From Aphrophora alni (lineage: Eukaryota > Arthropoda > Insecta > Hemiptera > Aphrophoridae): a DNA stretch of 64,000 nt. The notes below the pieces were generated by a model, which had not been told where the DNA came from, made no database searches, and saw nothing but the letters and a program-made list of their open reading frames with translations. Shown here piece after piece: positions 40,191 through 54,300 of this stretch (the stretch's first letter is position 1; every line of letters begins with the position of its first letter). A program made the translations under genes and the position numbers. The DNA lies in assembly GCA_963513935.1 (NCBI GenBank), contig OY740769.1, positions 69,953,712 to 70,017,711 of the forward strand. Reading direction: 5' to 3'.

Positions 40191-43100
40191 CCCGTGACAC
40201 CCCTGTTAAAAACAAAATTTTGATTTTATTTATTTATACACTTTGCATCGAAGTAACATAATTTAAAAACTTCAAATTTTAGTTGAATTTAGCAGATATG
40301 TTGGAATTTAATAATATTCTTTAATTATGTTTGTTATATAAAAAACAGAAGTGAACTATAAACAATGTTGCTATTTGGAAAGTTTTCCTTTCAGTTTCTC
40401 ATTACCTGTATAGATTCCATGAAGAAACTAAACACACAAATGGAAAGTTACACTAAGATAAATCGCTAAGCTGCATAACACTAAGCTGTAAACATCGAAA
40501 AATTATGACATATTATTTATATTATTTATTCAAACATTTGGCATAGTTTATGTATATAAAATAATATATCTTCGACTATATTTTCGAGAGTATGAACTAA
40601 CTCAAGTTATCAAGTGATAAATATAACTTATAGCGTTATATACATAAAAAGAGCTAACGTAGTTTGGTAACCTTGGAAATTACAACAGAAACTAATAATC
40701 TAAGAAAGTAACACAGGACAACAGCTAGGCCTAAGCAGTCAAAATAATTAAGTGTATATACAAACGAGACCAGTAAACCACAAGTCACAGAACTACAAAG
40801 CACAAATAGTATCAAAGACCAAGTTGAACTGAGATTATACTTGATAAACTGGCTGTTAACACCATGGTTATCTAACGCTTGTAAATGGGCCGACAATCGC
40901 TTATCTCCTCTATCAAATGTTTAGCTCGTGAGCTAATGATAGCTCATTGTGGAAGATTTACCGAAAAAACTTCAACAGTATTGAAAATAGAAGCAATTTT
41001 AATTTTAACTATTAATTTAGTTTTTATTATATGAAGCCAGTTATGTTTGGCTGGGTTAGCTGATGAGATGAGACTTTTATTATTCTGTGCTTATGTACCT
41101 TTTTGTCGGTCTATTATCTTTGCCTCTTCCTAAATGAATTTATAATTTTTGTACCAAATATGTCCGGCTATTTTCGATTTATCTGTTAGACCTAATAAAA
41201 CCACAGTTAAAAACGGTTTGGGCGTTTTGGAAATATATGTCCTTCTAAGATTTTCGCATTAGATTTATAACTTTCTAATTGGCTGTTTTAAGCGTTTATG
41301 TCTCTTACATTTAAACCAAATTTATTCAACTTATTTGCTGCCAATTTTATTAAAAACTAAATTTTGTTATTTTATCTAGTGAAATATCATATATTTTGAG
41401 TGTACGATTTGGGTAATAATAATAAGTCTGAATGTTCTCGAAATTACACTCATTTCACTGTAAAAAGGTAATGTGTAATTAATTGATATATATTTTATGA
41501 TTTCGTATATATGAAAAGTAGAATGCAGGTGGTGAACTTTTTAAAGTTTAATCAAAACTAAAAATTAAAATCCAATTTCACGTATTAAAATGGATTAGGC
41601 TATCGATATTTTGTAAAAATAGTCAGTCATTATATTTCTATATATCTCAATGTTATTTCCAGTCCAGTTTTATTTTACAATTGTTTTATTTACTATTCTT
41701 ATCCTGAATGTTTAAAGCCATGTACATTCAGACAAACACATTTACTTTCCGCCTCGCGTGGAGAATTGAGGTAATCTCAGCTTCCCAACTGTGCGAACAA
41801 GATGAACCGTACGTTTAATATGTCTGGTCTAACCTCAACATAAACTTCTCTCAGGACTGACGTAAATCCTGCACAAGTTAGAAAACAAGATAAAACAGCT
41901 TCCAATATTATGTACACGGTCTGATTCAGTCACATGTCCTTTGTTCAGAGCTTCTGTTGTTTTATTTTCCGACCGTTTTTGTTTCACCTGAATATGACAC
42001 CATACAGCTACCACCCGCAACACCATATGAACTCTCAGCTCGCTCTAAACCGGCCCCCTGTTATTTTGTCTAATTTGAATAACTGCATTGAACTTAGGTG
42101 CACTTTTCGGAAAGGGTTCAATTTCAGATTTTTTTTTTTTTTTTTTTTGTTTAGGAATATGTGAATGATTAAATGAAAAGTGGTATTCAGAACACTTATT
42201 TTGGTTACACATTACAATTATAGTTGCGCGTTGCAATGAAACAATCAGCAATGCAATAGGTCTATCATTTCACGGCCGATGTTAAGTGATACATGAACCT
42301 GTTAAAAGTGATCTGTCGCGAGGATATTCTATACAGGACTCTTTACAAAGTGAGTCTTTATTCACATTCTTAAATTTTCGAATATTTTATTGTTGTTTCA
42401 TTTCCTAATCTGTTTTATTAGGATGATTAGGAAATATTTTAATCATCGGGCAGCTGTTTCTAGACTATTAACTGTTTACTATTAAAATATTTGAAACTTT
42501 AAGCCTTTGCTTTAGTTATCCTTGAATATGGAGTTTCAACAAGAAATATCTGCTATTACATTAAAGTTAAAATCAGTTATTTAAACACGACTTAATCTTA
42601 ATTTCCTTGTGAGATGAATGGATGAATCATATTTGATTAAAATCCAGCTCTTTATAACGGCGGTCTATGTTCATTTAATTATTTATCAATTATTCTTTAA
42701 CCTATTTTTTTGCAATTCGCACACAGTTTTGGGTGCTGAAACCTTCACACTTCAACAAAATTTGAACGAAATCAGTAAAGCTAATTTTGAAAAATTACGA
42801 GAAATAATAACAACCCATGTCAGTATTTTGATATTTACCGGTAACTTATGAACCGGCATTTTTGGATAGATCTCTGAATTACATACTTTAATTATTTAAG
42901 TGGTAAATATTATTTTGTTATATAATTGAGGATATATACGAATGGATCATACGGTATATAATGAGAAAACATTGTATTCATCTACACACCATGTTTAAAA
43001 AATAATTCAACTAGCAAACGAAAATGTAAATTACCTCATCTCTTTACTTGTCACGAATACTTGGAATTTACATATCAATAGAATCCTTGATTTACAAAGA

Positions 43101-44499
43101 GCGAACAAGTTTTGCAGATTTTATAAAAATTACTAGTTTATTAGTAAAAATGTATTTATTTTATAAAATCTCACTGTAAGATGGTTACAGATTGAAATAA
43201 ATTAAACTGTGAAATACTATTAAATAGTTTGTATATTTAATAACTAAGAATTTATCAAAAATTTTGTTATATATATATATTTTCAAATATGGTATATTCA
43301 TTGAATTTATTAGCCTAGCAGAAAAATATATATAGTGATAAAAAAGAGATTCCTTCTTTTTTTATCAATATATAAAATTTGATCAAATAATTGATATTGT
43401 TTATCTTTCAAATCGTTTATATATAACAAAAACGAACCCATGTTTAAAAATCGAGTTTTGGGACTGGATGTTTGCTAATAAATAATTATAATAGTAACTC
43501 GAAATGGTACATGCTATAAAAAAATTATAAATTATAAATTCGATTAAAAACGTCATAGCAATTTTTATTGAATTTTCGTTATTGTTATATCTAAATGAAA
43601 AATGAAAATGTATATGATAGCAAATTATCCAGAACTTAGAGTTTGTATAAATCTGCCAATAATATTGTAATCGACCACATCGTGTGTAAAATTACATTTC
43701 AAACTAAAAAATTTGATTCGTTTTTTTATCAAATTGTTTACGAAAGATTTTGTCAGGTTTGCTATTTCATCCCTACAATAGTATTATAATAACAAGAAAT
43801 TATTAATAACTTGTCATAAGACAAAGATACTATATAATTTATACTTAAATTGACTCCAACAATGTTTGTTTCAATTACTGATCAGATCCAAACCTAAACT
43901 TTTTAACACTAATTCTCTAAAAATGCAGGTTGAGAAGTTTTAGTCAATGTCGGCTTAGCAGACCGAATATCTTTAAAATGGCTTAACGTTTTGATAATAT
44001 TTTATACAAGTAGGTAAATATAAAATACTAATAAATGTCCCAAACCATATTTAAACAACAATTTCGATTAGCAAGAATGTTTTATATTACGACAGTTAAT
44101 GTCACCGTTGTTAAATTTATTTAAACATTTCGTAAATTATTTGCGATTTGTTATTCTCGATGTTTTGTCACACAATTTTACGTGTTATAAAATTTTGATG
44201 GGAATCGTTCGCCCTGAATTTTATAAATAAGACCTTTTATATTGACTAAAGCTTTTGAGTCTAGCAGCTCAGTGACATTTAACCCTTTTAATTAAAACTA
44301 AATGAATACACTACTAATAATTCTAAATACCACTATTTACTAAATTTATAATTCTAACATCAATTGTTTAATAATTTGACAACAAATCCTTTAATACTGA
44401 ACCCTCTCTATTTTATCCCCGGATTTTATTTAAAAAAAGAAATATAAAACAGGCCTAATTACAACAATATATTATTATTGAATATGTATTATATTAGTA
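40191..44499. other. AT-rich DNA; GC-richer patch at 41.7-42.3 kb
   Basis: An 80-codon minus-strand frame (40654-40896) predicts two hydrophobic stretches but nothing recognisable. The patch 41740-42330 is noticeably less AT-rich and includes a 20-base poly-T run (42129-42148). Three short frames overlap on both strands there and none shows a domain. A perfect 11-bp hairpin (42400-42410 with 42425-42435) follows. I see no gene. Confidence 0.5.
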
Positions 44500-44714
44500 A
44501 TATAAATAACACAAAAAAGGTGTTTTGTATCAAACTGATTTATGTGTTACCGAGCGTTTTGAATTAAATGGCTTATATAACTAGGTCAGTCATAACTTTG
44601 TTACGATAAGGGTTGTTGAAAACACCCTTTCAAACCCCTCTAGTGGAAAATCTCAATATAACACTGTTCTACAATCTTATAAATTTGATTTGTTTTCCTC
44701 CATCAGAGAAATTC
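44500..44714. repeat. Dispersed repeat R1, copy b
   Basis: Same-strand relative of 7098-7336 at about 70% identity by eye. Conceptual translation in one frame keeps V-x-IRVV-x-NTL and KSQ-x-NT in both copies, which is what nucleotide homology alone would also give. R2 follows 5.2 kb downstream in the same orientation, as it follows 3.5 kb downstream of copy a. Confidence 0.7.
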
Positions 44715-47700
44715 TGTTGCACAACAAACCTTTCTTCATTGTTAGGAATTGATTCACTGAGTATACCACAGTATATAAATAAATATATATTTATCGTAAA
44801 AATAGAACAAACACGGACAGTCTAAAAAATAATTTCGAAGTTGGCTATAGCTAGATTATTGAAACAAATTAAGAATCAAAAAGAATCTGACGGTAATAAA
44901 TGTTTAATTTAGGGGTCGCTACAAAGAATATTATTTTTGTTATAAGAACTAAATAGATGGTATACTAAGACTATAATATTTTGTCATATTCATAGTATGT
45001 TTTCAAATAATATTGCAATTAGCTAGTAGCCCAAGATAATTGTTACCATTTCTATTACTGTAGACTAGAAAATATGTAAGAGATGACAGCAGGTAATGGG
45101 GATACTTTCAACAATATTAGTAGATCCTGTTTGGATATTAGCTTCTCTTCGTTTCCTAAATATAATTTACAAATATTGGAGTTTTAAGAATTAATTGTAA
45201 TAATTTGTTGGTGTTTAAAAAATAAGCATTGATGATTCATAAACGATAAAACACAATATCATTATTTTATCTATACTTAAGTAGAATTTATAACTAGTAT
45301 GACTAATTTTTCCCAGGTGGATGTGCACTGCTTGAGAATCGTCTATTTGTTCCTAAGTATTTTTTCTAACAAATTATTATTTAATAAAAGTTGAGACTTA
45401 CCATCTTACAAAATTCTATTTTCATTACGATGACTGTTTCGGTTATTCAGTCATTTTCAAGCATTGTAGCCGTATAATCCTTTGTCAAGGTTAACAAAAC
45501 CACTTAATCACATTACATTAACACAACCACAATAATTAATTATTCTTGTAATTCAAAAGTTACAACAATCAAAATTCACTGGACAATAATTCTTCATCTA
45601 TTAAACTAGTTAAGATTATTAAATCTTTTTAATCCGTTTTTAATTTCTGTTATAAGTTTAAGTAATAAAAATAACAAATTTCGAAGTAATCAGAATAATA
45701 GTTTTATTTTATCTACCTACAAAATTACTGGTTTGTTTCAAAAAAAGAAGAATTGAAAATATATCTAATAAAATCGCGAATATAGAAGATATCTGTGGGG
45801 TAGGTTTAAAGGTATTTCATGCTTGTAAGATTGTTGTTTTAGTTCTAGTTTTATTAGTTATTTCTCCTAATGAATTTGAATTGACTTATCTATTCAGAAT
45901 TCAGCAAATATTGATGAACGTCTGAACTTATTTCTAAAATTATTAAGAAATAATAAATTACAAGAGTACTGTTAAAATTAAATTAAAAAACTTCTAAATC
46001 AAGATTTTCTTTGGATTCGCAGCTAAACTTTGATATTTTAGATAAGGATGTAACATTTACACAACGATCAAATCCAACAAATAAAATACTTTAACGTCGT
46101 TGTTAACAAAATATATTTTGGAAATCTCATTACACAACTCCTTGAAAGAAAAACCATTAGAATACTTTACTAAATGAAACATATTTCCATCTAGTGCGTA
46201 TTATGTATTCATTCTTGAATATATTAACAGCGTTTATATTGTGGTGAAGCAATAAATGATGTAATGAGGTTAATAAAAGTAACTAAAAATCAGTTTTATG
46301 GCTTGTTACATCCAAGGGAAACCGCTACTCTCCTCTAGAAGTGCAACATAATACATAAAGTTATTCAATATATGTTTTAAAATAGTTTTATAATTATTGG
46401 CCTTTTTTTTTTTTGTTCAACTGCTAACATGTAAAGCTCAGTAATAATAAAACTAGAATTGATTGTTGACGAAATGTCACGTAAGGAACGGTTAAGAACT
46501 GACTTTTAATCAATAGCAAATCAGGTGTGTAATGTAATTAGGTAATTATTCTTCAATCCAAATGGGAAAAAAAGGTAACTCAGGTATTAAATATTTTCTC
46601 AGAGTTTTAAAAATTCATGAAAGCATGAAGTTTTATTTTAGAAGGGGAATTAGATTTACCATATTTTATGAGTACTGTACAAGAAAAATACAATAGAATG
46701 GCCTACTAGCTTTTTAATGGCCTACCAGATTTACATGTGTTGGAGTTTAAACTCAATTTTTTTTAATTCATGTTATTAAAAAGAAATTAATGCTCAATAA
46801 AATTAACAAATACAAAGCGGCATCGCTGCAGCCCATTGAAAATACGAATTGTATTTACACTGTAAAAATAATACAAAATAGAAGAAAGAAAGAAAATAAT
46901 TTCAATTTTAAAAAAAACTTTTATAATCAAACTTAAATAACTACCTATTTACAATAAACAAGAAACGAAAAGGTATCTTTAATGATATCCAGTGACATTA
47001 CCCACGGGAACACAAGACTTTGAATAGAATTTGTTTAGCACGACTTTATGTCTATCAGTAGTTCATAGCATATTTCTTGGTCTAAATTCACAAATGACTT
47101 TCGAAAAACTTCTTTGTGAACTTTTGCCCGATTAATTTGCAAACTGGGTTAACTTTGAGTTATATAATATTTTTGTAATAATGTTCCCGTTTCTTAAACA
47201 GAAACGTCATAAAACCTTTTATAAAAATAAATGTCCCAGTAACAGTAGTATAATGTTGATATCCTTGAAAACATTATTGTACTTTGGTATTAGTTTTTCT
47301 TCATAATAAATCGAACAAACGGTTTTGTATGGTAATTAATGCATTTAACAAATATTTTGATGCTCCCCCAGAATGTATTGCCATTTTGTAACCGTAAGCT
47401 TATAAATGCAAAACACAAATTGCTAAGCAAAGATTGATTACAAAAATTATTTAAAATTATTACATAGTAATATTGAATCATACGGACTAATTTAGTTTAC
47501 TTATGTGCTTTTCTGTGATAACTTTTCTACCGATATACACGCATAAGTACTTCACACTTTTGGTTTGGTAAATATTTATACAATTGCAGTAGTATAAACA
47601 TAAGCAATTACTCGTTGTTCATTAAATTATATGCTTCAGAGTAAAAAAATATTAAATTTAGTTTTTTTTACGTTAATTCCCATCAGGTTATCAGTGCGCC

Positions 47701-48176
47701 AAATGAATAGTAATGTATGTTATTATTTTTGGATGTAAACAACTAGAGTAGCATTAAAATAATATAACTTGTTACATAGATATAAGTCCTAGGCTACAAT
47801 GAGTGATTCGTGGTAGATAAAAAACTATTTTATTTGTCAATTTCTGTCTTAAAATTTATTCTATGGATGTAATTCATATGCTATTGGATAAGACGGATAG
47901 GTATTGTTGTTGAAGTATATTACAAATTACAGAATAAAATTATTACATCTACTAACCTTAACAACGTAAACGTTTCGTCCGGCATATATTTTACGAGGAA
48001 GAGTCAAAAACTAATGGGATTTTTTGATTTACCTCCTAATCCCATATATGGCAATACTGATTGTTTTACTATAACTCACAACGTCTAACAGCAGTTCATT
48101 GAAAGTATTGTTTCTTTGTTAGCTCTTTGTGTTTGTGTTTGTGTTTAAAAGACTGTGTGGAATTTCTCCTTTGTCT
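44715..48176. other. Between R1 and the mariner remnant
   Basis: AT-rich with no recognisable frame. A poly-T run lies at about 46404-46414. The left end of the mariner element must lie in the last few hundred bases, but I could not identify its inverted terminal repeat. Confidence 0.5.
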
Positions 48177-49140
48177 GATTACACCAAGGAAGAAATGCTA
48201 GGAGTGATACGTTTTCTCAATTCAGAAGGTGTGAAACCAGCAGAGATTATTCGTTGGATGCAGAAGCAAAATGAAGAGAATTGTTTAAGTAGAAACAAGA
48301 TCTACGAATGGATTGATCGCTTTAAAAGTAATGGGGTTTCTCTGTGCACAACTGCCTGGTAGGCCATTCACTTTAAATATTAATGACCAATTGAAGCATT
48401 TAAACAAATGATTCTGTTTAATCGACGAATTAAAGTTGATGATATTACAAGTGAGTTAAATTTCAGTCGTGGTTCAGCATATTCAATCATGTATGATTTT
48501 TAAACTTTCGAAAAGTCTGTGCTCGCTGTATTCCACGTCGAGTATACACAAAGACAATCATTTTAATATACCCCAGAAACATTTGGAACGTTATGAAGAA
48601 GAAGGGAACTCATTTTTTATGCGAATAATAACTGTTGATGTCCACCATTTTAAGTAAGAGACTAAGTTTGATGTGGAAACATCCTTCATCTCTCAAAACA
48701 AAAAAGTTCGTAACTCAGATGTCTGCAAAAAAAAGTTATGATGCCGATATTCGGTGATATGGAACGTGCAATTTCGGTTGACTTCAAACCTAAAGGTCAA
48801 AGAATAAATAGTGACAACTACTTTGAGCTACTGCGTTTATTGAAGTATAAAATCAAATCCAAAAGACGTTGTAAACTTTCAAAAGGCATAATTTTGCTTC
48901 AGGATAACTTTCAACCCCATACGGCCTAAACACAGTCCTGTGCTTTCAATCTCTTTTTTTTCAGCTGTTGAGCCACCCTCCATATAGTCCGGACCTGGCT
49001 CCAAACGATTTTCATCTTTATTACCCACTAAAAGAACAGTTGCGAGGGAATGATTATCGATGAAATGAACAGGACATTGAAGCGGTGAAAAACTTAGGAC
49101 CGCAGACATATTTGTGGTGTGGATTATCAGTGGAGATAAT
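48177..49140 (+). pseudogene. mariner (D34D) transposase, decayed
   Basis: A transposase of the mariner family catalyses cut-and-paste movement at TA sites. Recognisable blocks run in the right order over about 960 bp, close to the roughly 1,035 bp of a full gene. First is an N-terminal helix-turn-helix region (48177-48330, DYTKEEMLGVIRFLN). Next comes a GRPF turn (48358-48369), then LNFSRGSAYSI (48456-48488), HLERYEEEG near 48582-48608, VDFKPKG, LLQDN (48894-48908) and HPPYSPDLAPNDFHLY. The three catalytic aspartates are at 48637-48639, 48903-48905 and 49007-49009. The second and third are 104 nt apart, one less than the 105 of D34D. The ETW usually following the first Asp is missing. The blocks sit in all three frames, with stops at 48360, 48409, 48501, 48927 and 49061, so it is dead. 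Inverted termini were not found. Confidence 0.93.
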
Positions 49141-49929
49141 ATAATATTATGGCAATATTATAATTAATTATAAATTTCATAACACTACATGATTGCATAT
49201 AACCGGGTGTTTTATGAAAACATCCACCAAGAATATCTCTAAAACACCAGATGAAAAATGTTGTTGATGAAAATTTGGATTAAACGTTGGTACGTTGAGA
49301 TGAGGAAATAAAATTCTACAATTTTATTTTTTCATTTCGTGAATATTCTCGAAATAATCTGGAAGAAAACATTGTTTTTCAATAAAATCCTCTGATTTAT
49401 ATTAGAGAATTTTGTTCTATCTAAAATATCTGAATTATATTTAAAAAATTTTAATCAGATAAAATAACGTTTCTCATAAAGTTATTTAATATCGAGTATG
49501 GAGTAAGATTCTCTAATAAAACACATTTATAGGTTTCTATTGTTGAATACTAAAGTTGGTCTCTAAATAACCATCATAACGTCCAACAATCAAGAATAAA
49601 TAATGGTGTTTTATTCTTTATCAAAACCAAACTTTTATTAAAAACCTTTTTTTTTAAATGGGAGTTTACTGTCAATCACAATTTCTCGCAACACATAAAT
49701 TATTTCATCTTATTTTTGCAGAACAAACTGTTTTACATTTAACATTTGACACATAGATAAGAATTATGTAGGAATAACATAAGGTTTCAAAGATATTGTC
49801 TCATTAAATATCTTCAATTTACAACTGTTTTGTTATTTTGGACTCGTCAATTTTGAGGCACCTACATCTGAATATCATATAAAATATAATCCTATTCACT
49901 CACAATGTAAAATCACATCAAAAGGGGAA
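49141..49929. other. Right of the mariner remnant, no gene
   Basis: AT-rich. The right terminus of the mariner element should be within the first 150 bases or so. GGGTGTTTTATGAAAACATCC at 49205-49225 is a small imperfect palindrome but has no inverted partner that I could find on the left. Confidence 0.5.
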
Positions 49930-50150
49930 AACCAAATATATTCTGAGAGTTTCGTGGATTTCCATATGTGTTCAATAACCAATTGCAAATAAATATTTTT
50001 TTTGCTCCATGTTATATCTAAAGAGTTTGGCACAATCTTATCACTTAATTTTTCTCGTTGTAATTTAAAACACAACGTGTCACTTTAAGGCTAGAAATTT
50101 GTTTTTTTTTAGTTATTTACTATTTCTACGTTCACTATTATTCATAACGT
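49930..50150 (-). repeat. Dispersed repeat R2, copy b
   Basis: Minus-strand relative of 10875-11060. It keeps the ATGAATAATA start (about 50140-50149 on the plus strand) and the WLLNTY reading, but has early stops and has lost the GTAAGT splice donor of copy a. Similarity probably continues weakly to about 50375. This copy is therefore the more decayed one. Confidence 0.6.
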
Positions 50151-50438
50151 ACATTTCTTTACAGTTAATGTGGCCACTACACCTTTGTACAAATCTGGTA
50201 AAATTATAGTCAAATTGTAATTTAATTTTTTTTAAAATATAAAATCATAAATATTTCCGTAAAAAACTACTATCATATAAACTTCATAAAAAAACTATCA
50301 GTAAATAATTAACAGTTTAGTTGATTTTAATGATCATTTTCCAGGGATATTATACAAACCAATATCAATTCGGACATTAATATGAAGAGTTTCAGATAAA
50401 TAAAACAATTTGACTTGCATTTATAATCTATAATTATT

Positions 50439-50442
<4 letters not shown>

Positions 50443-50493
<51 letters not shown>

Positions 50494-50497
50494 TCTC
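50443..50497. repeat. (CT)n microsatellite, 55 bp
   Basis: CT array with a single A interruption at 50479, like the longer CT tract at 2964. Confidence 0.97.
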
Positions 50498-50669
50498 AAT
50501 CTCCTCTAAAGAAATTTTGAACAAATTACAATCATTTTCAGGTACATCTCTACTTCAATTAAACTTTAACATTTTGACACATGCCTGCAAGGTATTCTTG
50601 CAATAACTTCAGAGAACGAGTTTTCACTCATCATTTAATTTCATACTCAACCCTTAGTATTAGTAATAA

Positions 50670-51380
50670 TATTTGACGTGAAATGTACTCCAACATCTAC
50701 ACATCTGTTGTCCCCACTACTTATTCATATACGGGGAACTCCCGTCTACAAAAGCTTCTCCATTCCAAAATCTTTTATGAAGTGCAGCACACGAAAGTGG
50801 GTAGGTACACTTGTGTTGTTTTGGACCTTCTATTCCGCCAATGTTTTTATCTGGCTTCCTCGGGTATCATATTCTGAGCTAATGATTGAAGGTAGCATCT
50901 TAGACCTGTCCCGCTCAGACCTGTTCTCAGTGTCATCATCCCGCCAAATTGTCCTAGTGGCGAGAGTAGGACTTCCTTCTTGAATGTTTCTGAGGCCTTT
51001 CTGAACTTATTTCCCTGTTTGTTGGATGTTTCTTATTTCAGACGTGCAATTCCTCCTGAGTGTCCTGTTTGATTTCTCTACTAGGTTATTACCCTCACGT
51101 TGTCGAGGAAAACTCAACGAAGTGGATAGTTCCTATACTGAGAGTTATCACGGAAGCCGTGCTCTGTTATCAGCACGTTGCATACCTGTGATATCCCACT
51201 AAAACTGGTCAGTTAGGTGAAGGATGGTCCATCCGGCCAGAATTCCGCTAGGTCGGCTCAGGTTAAATATTGTGAGAGGTCTCCAAGTAACCTTACTCTA
51301 AGTATGGGACACTTTTGCCTGGTGTCATTCACTCTATCGGGACTGGACACATTACAGTCTAGTATTGTTAGGAATATATA
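50670..51380 (-). pseudogene. LTR-retrotransposon integrase-like remnant
   Basis: This block is clearly less AT-rich than its surroundings and its minus strand has one frame with only about four stops in the first 400 bp. Around 51110-51040 that frame reads EGNNLVEKSNRTLRR. This resembles the GNG-x-VE-x-x-NR-x-L signature around the last catalytic Glu of Ty3/Gypsy-type integrases, here the codon at 51076-51078. The sequence on either side does not give me further integrase motifs, and no long terminal repeats or reverse transcriptase were seen. A 101-codon plus-strand frame (50678-50983) is most likely a shadow. It is a broken fragment. Confidence 0.4.
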
Positions 51381-54300
51381 AGAAACAGAAGAATAAGGGA
51401 ATAGTCAATGTGCAATGGGTTCGACAACGCCTACTTTATTATCCTCAGACTTTACGTCATTTAAATTTAATCTGAAATTTTCCATCGTTACTCACTTTGT
51501 TTATGGTCATTCCTTAATAATTTTGGTTAATCAATTTTAACCATTCTTGAAAAATGTATGAAAAGATTAGATCAATAAAATAAAGGTAATGGAAATATTT
51601 GCCATAATGTATTTCTTACGGGATGCATCTAAAATTTAGTTATTGTGTAGGAAACTCACTCCCAATCAAACTTTAAGATAATCCAATCAGAACAGGATGT
51701 TCTGTGTGACAAATAATAGATAAGGAGCCAGACATACATAATTCAAAAATATTTGGATTAACATTTGTATACTGGACCATATTTTCGATGTTTAAAATAC
51801 TCCTTAATATTTGTTTTATTCATTTCATATAGTAAATAAATATATTATCAAAAGAACGTACAAAACAAAATAGTTATTTTATTTCTGAAAATGTAGACCC
51901 CTTCCGTAATATGTGTAATATTTGAAATGATTATGTTCTTTTATAAACTGGCTATATACTTTGTCACTCGTTCATAAAATCACGGATATACATGTAACTA
52001 AATATAACTGCTACATTTAATTAAAAATAATTTTAATTTTGTAATAATTTTGGTTACAATTTCATATTTGTTTTTCAAATTACTATAAAACAACTCAATA
52101 ATTTGTTAAATATTTGATTAGATCATTAGAATAATTAATTATTATGATTTTTCAAATATTTATTTATCGAAAACATTTTAAAACTGCATAACATACATAT
52201 CCACATGCCATTTTTAATCAAATTAGTTCAAGTTGCAACACAACTTAAACTGACAACAGGTAGGAATAGTCTTAACATTCACCTTTGCTTTATTTACGTA
52301 TATAAAACTTTTCTCTCTAAATTTTCACTTAGTACATGTGAATGAGCAAAAATGGAACGATTGTTCATCAGGCTCTTGCTAAAACCTACAGACGTGCTTC
52401 CACATATTATGTTTCGTTTGAATTTCGTTAGTGTAGCAGATTTTGCACCCGATGTACACAGTTGCTTAAGACACAGCCGGTTTGTACAGCTAATTATGGA
52501 AACTGTTATTTACATGAAGGACTGTGTAACATTGCAATATTAAAGGGACTAAAGTTAATACCAATGGGACGATTACGGGAGTTGTAAAATTTGTACTTGC
52601 ATTATTAGTTCTACCAATGAGGGTAGTTAACAAACGAAGGGTGTTAAAATATTAAGCTATTCCGCCCGAAGTATTTTTCGCCTTGATCTCATATTTTTTA
52701 TACAAACAGGTTATATAAAAACTTACAGGGAGTCAAAATATTTATGTACACTATCTCGGAGGCTAAATCTGTTACACATTATTTTTAATGCGAAACTATT
52801 TCAACATGTTTTGTTGTCTCTTTTAATTTACTAAACCAGCGGACTAATTCCCCCCACACTCAAAAATGTAATGGATATTCACAAATGTCAAACCTAGAGT
52901 GAAAGCTAAGAGCCTAGTTGAATTTTTTTTTTTTTTTAATATCTCAAAATTAAATAAATTACAGTTTAGTTTAATGATAAAAGCTACTAATCCAAAATGT
53001 AATTATTAGACTCTGTTTTGGTTTTATAACTAACTCTAAGAGTATAATATATCTAAACTATAAAGTCTCCGCTAAAAGTAGCGCTTTTTTGATTATGGAT
53101 GAGAAGTTGTGTCGACTTTAATATCGACGTCTTCACATTTTATACTTCAATAACGTGTTATTATTAAAACAGTTTACTACTGTCGTTACATTACCTTAAC
53201 AGTTACGAATGTCCAATTTACTAACTCAAGAAAAGATGAAAAATATCATCCAATTTGTGATACAGTCAACATATAAATGAAAGTAATCACCTCTGACACT
53301 AATGGGAGCATAGTATTCATGTAGTACATGCTATTCTGTACTTCCCTGTTAAACCAAAAGTAGAACCAAAAATGTCATCAATAAATTTATTGTTAATTAG
53401 ATAAATTATGTTTCAATCTCAAAGCTTCAGCTTAAATATTTTTGTTGAAATAGTCAGTTATGCAGTTTGTGTGTCTATACGTGGTAACAAGATCCCAAAT
53501 GTTAAATTCCCTGGCGTCTTTGTACCTTGTCACATTATTATTAAATAAGTAAATAATGGATGGAATTACACAATACAATGGATTATCTACTAATATTTTA
53601 TAATAAAGTATACAAAACATTGTCTGTGTTTTGTTAAACACACAAATAAGTCCTCAGTATAATATAATAACTACCAAAATAGGTTGATGGATTTTGATTA
53701 AATTTAGTTTTTCGTAACTGCACTTGTTTATTATTATTACTTTTTGACATAGTACAATTTTTACTGAATCTGTCAAATAAACAAAATACCAAAATTCGTA
53801 ATAATGATATTTTCGTCGAAGTTTTGATGATATCGAAGATCACATGTTTCCTTGAAAACAAAAAAACAAAGAAACAAAAAATCTCGGTTATTGGTCAGAA
53901 ATGAAAGTGACTTTGTCATAGAACGTTTACAAATCAGATTATATACTTTAAAAACGTATATAACTTATATCAATCAGATTTCGTTGAAATGTTGTCGTTC
54001 AAAGGCAAAACCTATGTGTTCAATAATATTACGGCATGCGCGTTAGTTTATTGAAATTAAAAGTAATTTATGGCTTATTTTTGTTATTTCACCTATTATT
54101 CAATAACGGTTGCTTTTTCATTGGTTGTCCGCTAATCCCGTAGACCTTGTATAACAGACTGTCGAATATATTTAACGCTCATATTAGGAACAGTTATAAT
54201 ATTATTATATAAACTCATTTAATTTCTTTGATTTTGCTGGGAGTTTACCCCTAGGATCAATGACATTTCTCACGTCAAGCTCTATAGTTCGGCAATACTT

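Noticed and set aside
40654..40896. 80-residue two-span membrane protein on the minus strand
   Set aside because: Hydrophobic stretches are expected from AT-rich codons. There is no family resemblance and no start or splice support.
41866..41880. 15-base word TAAATCCTGCACAAG shared with 62983-62997
   Set aside because: The flanks do not align, and a few 15-base coincidences are expected in a 64-kb AT-biased window.
49205..49225. Right inverted terminus of the mariner element
   Set aside because: It is an imperfect local palindrome with no matching partner upstream of 48177, so it was not called as a terminal repeat.
50678..50983. 101-codon plus-strand frame as a gene
   Set aside because: The opposite strand carries the integrase-like reading, which explains the long open stretch as a shadow.
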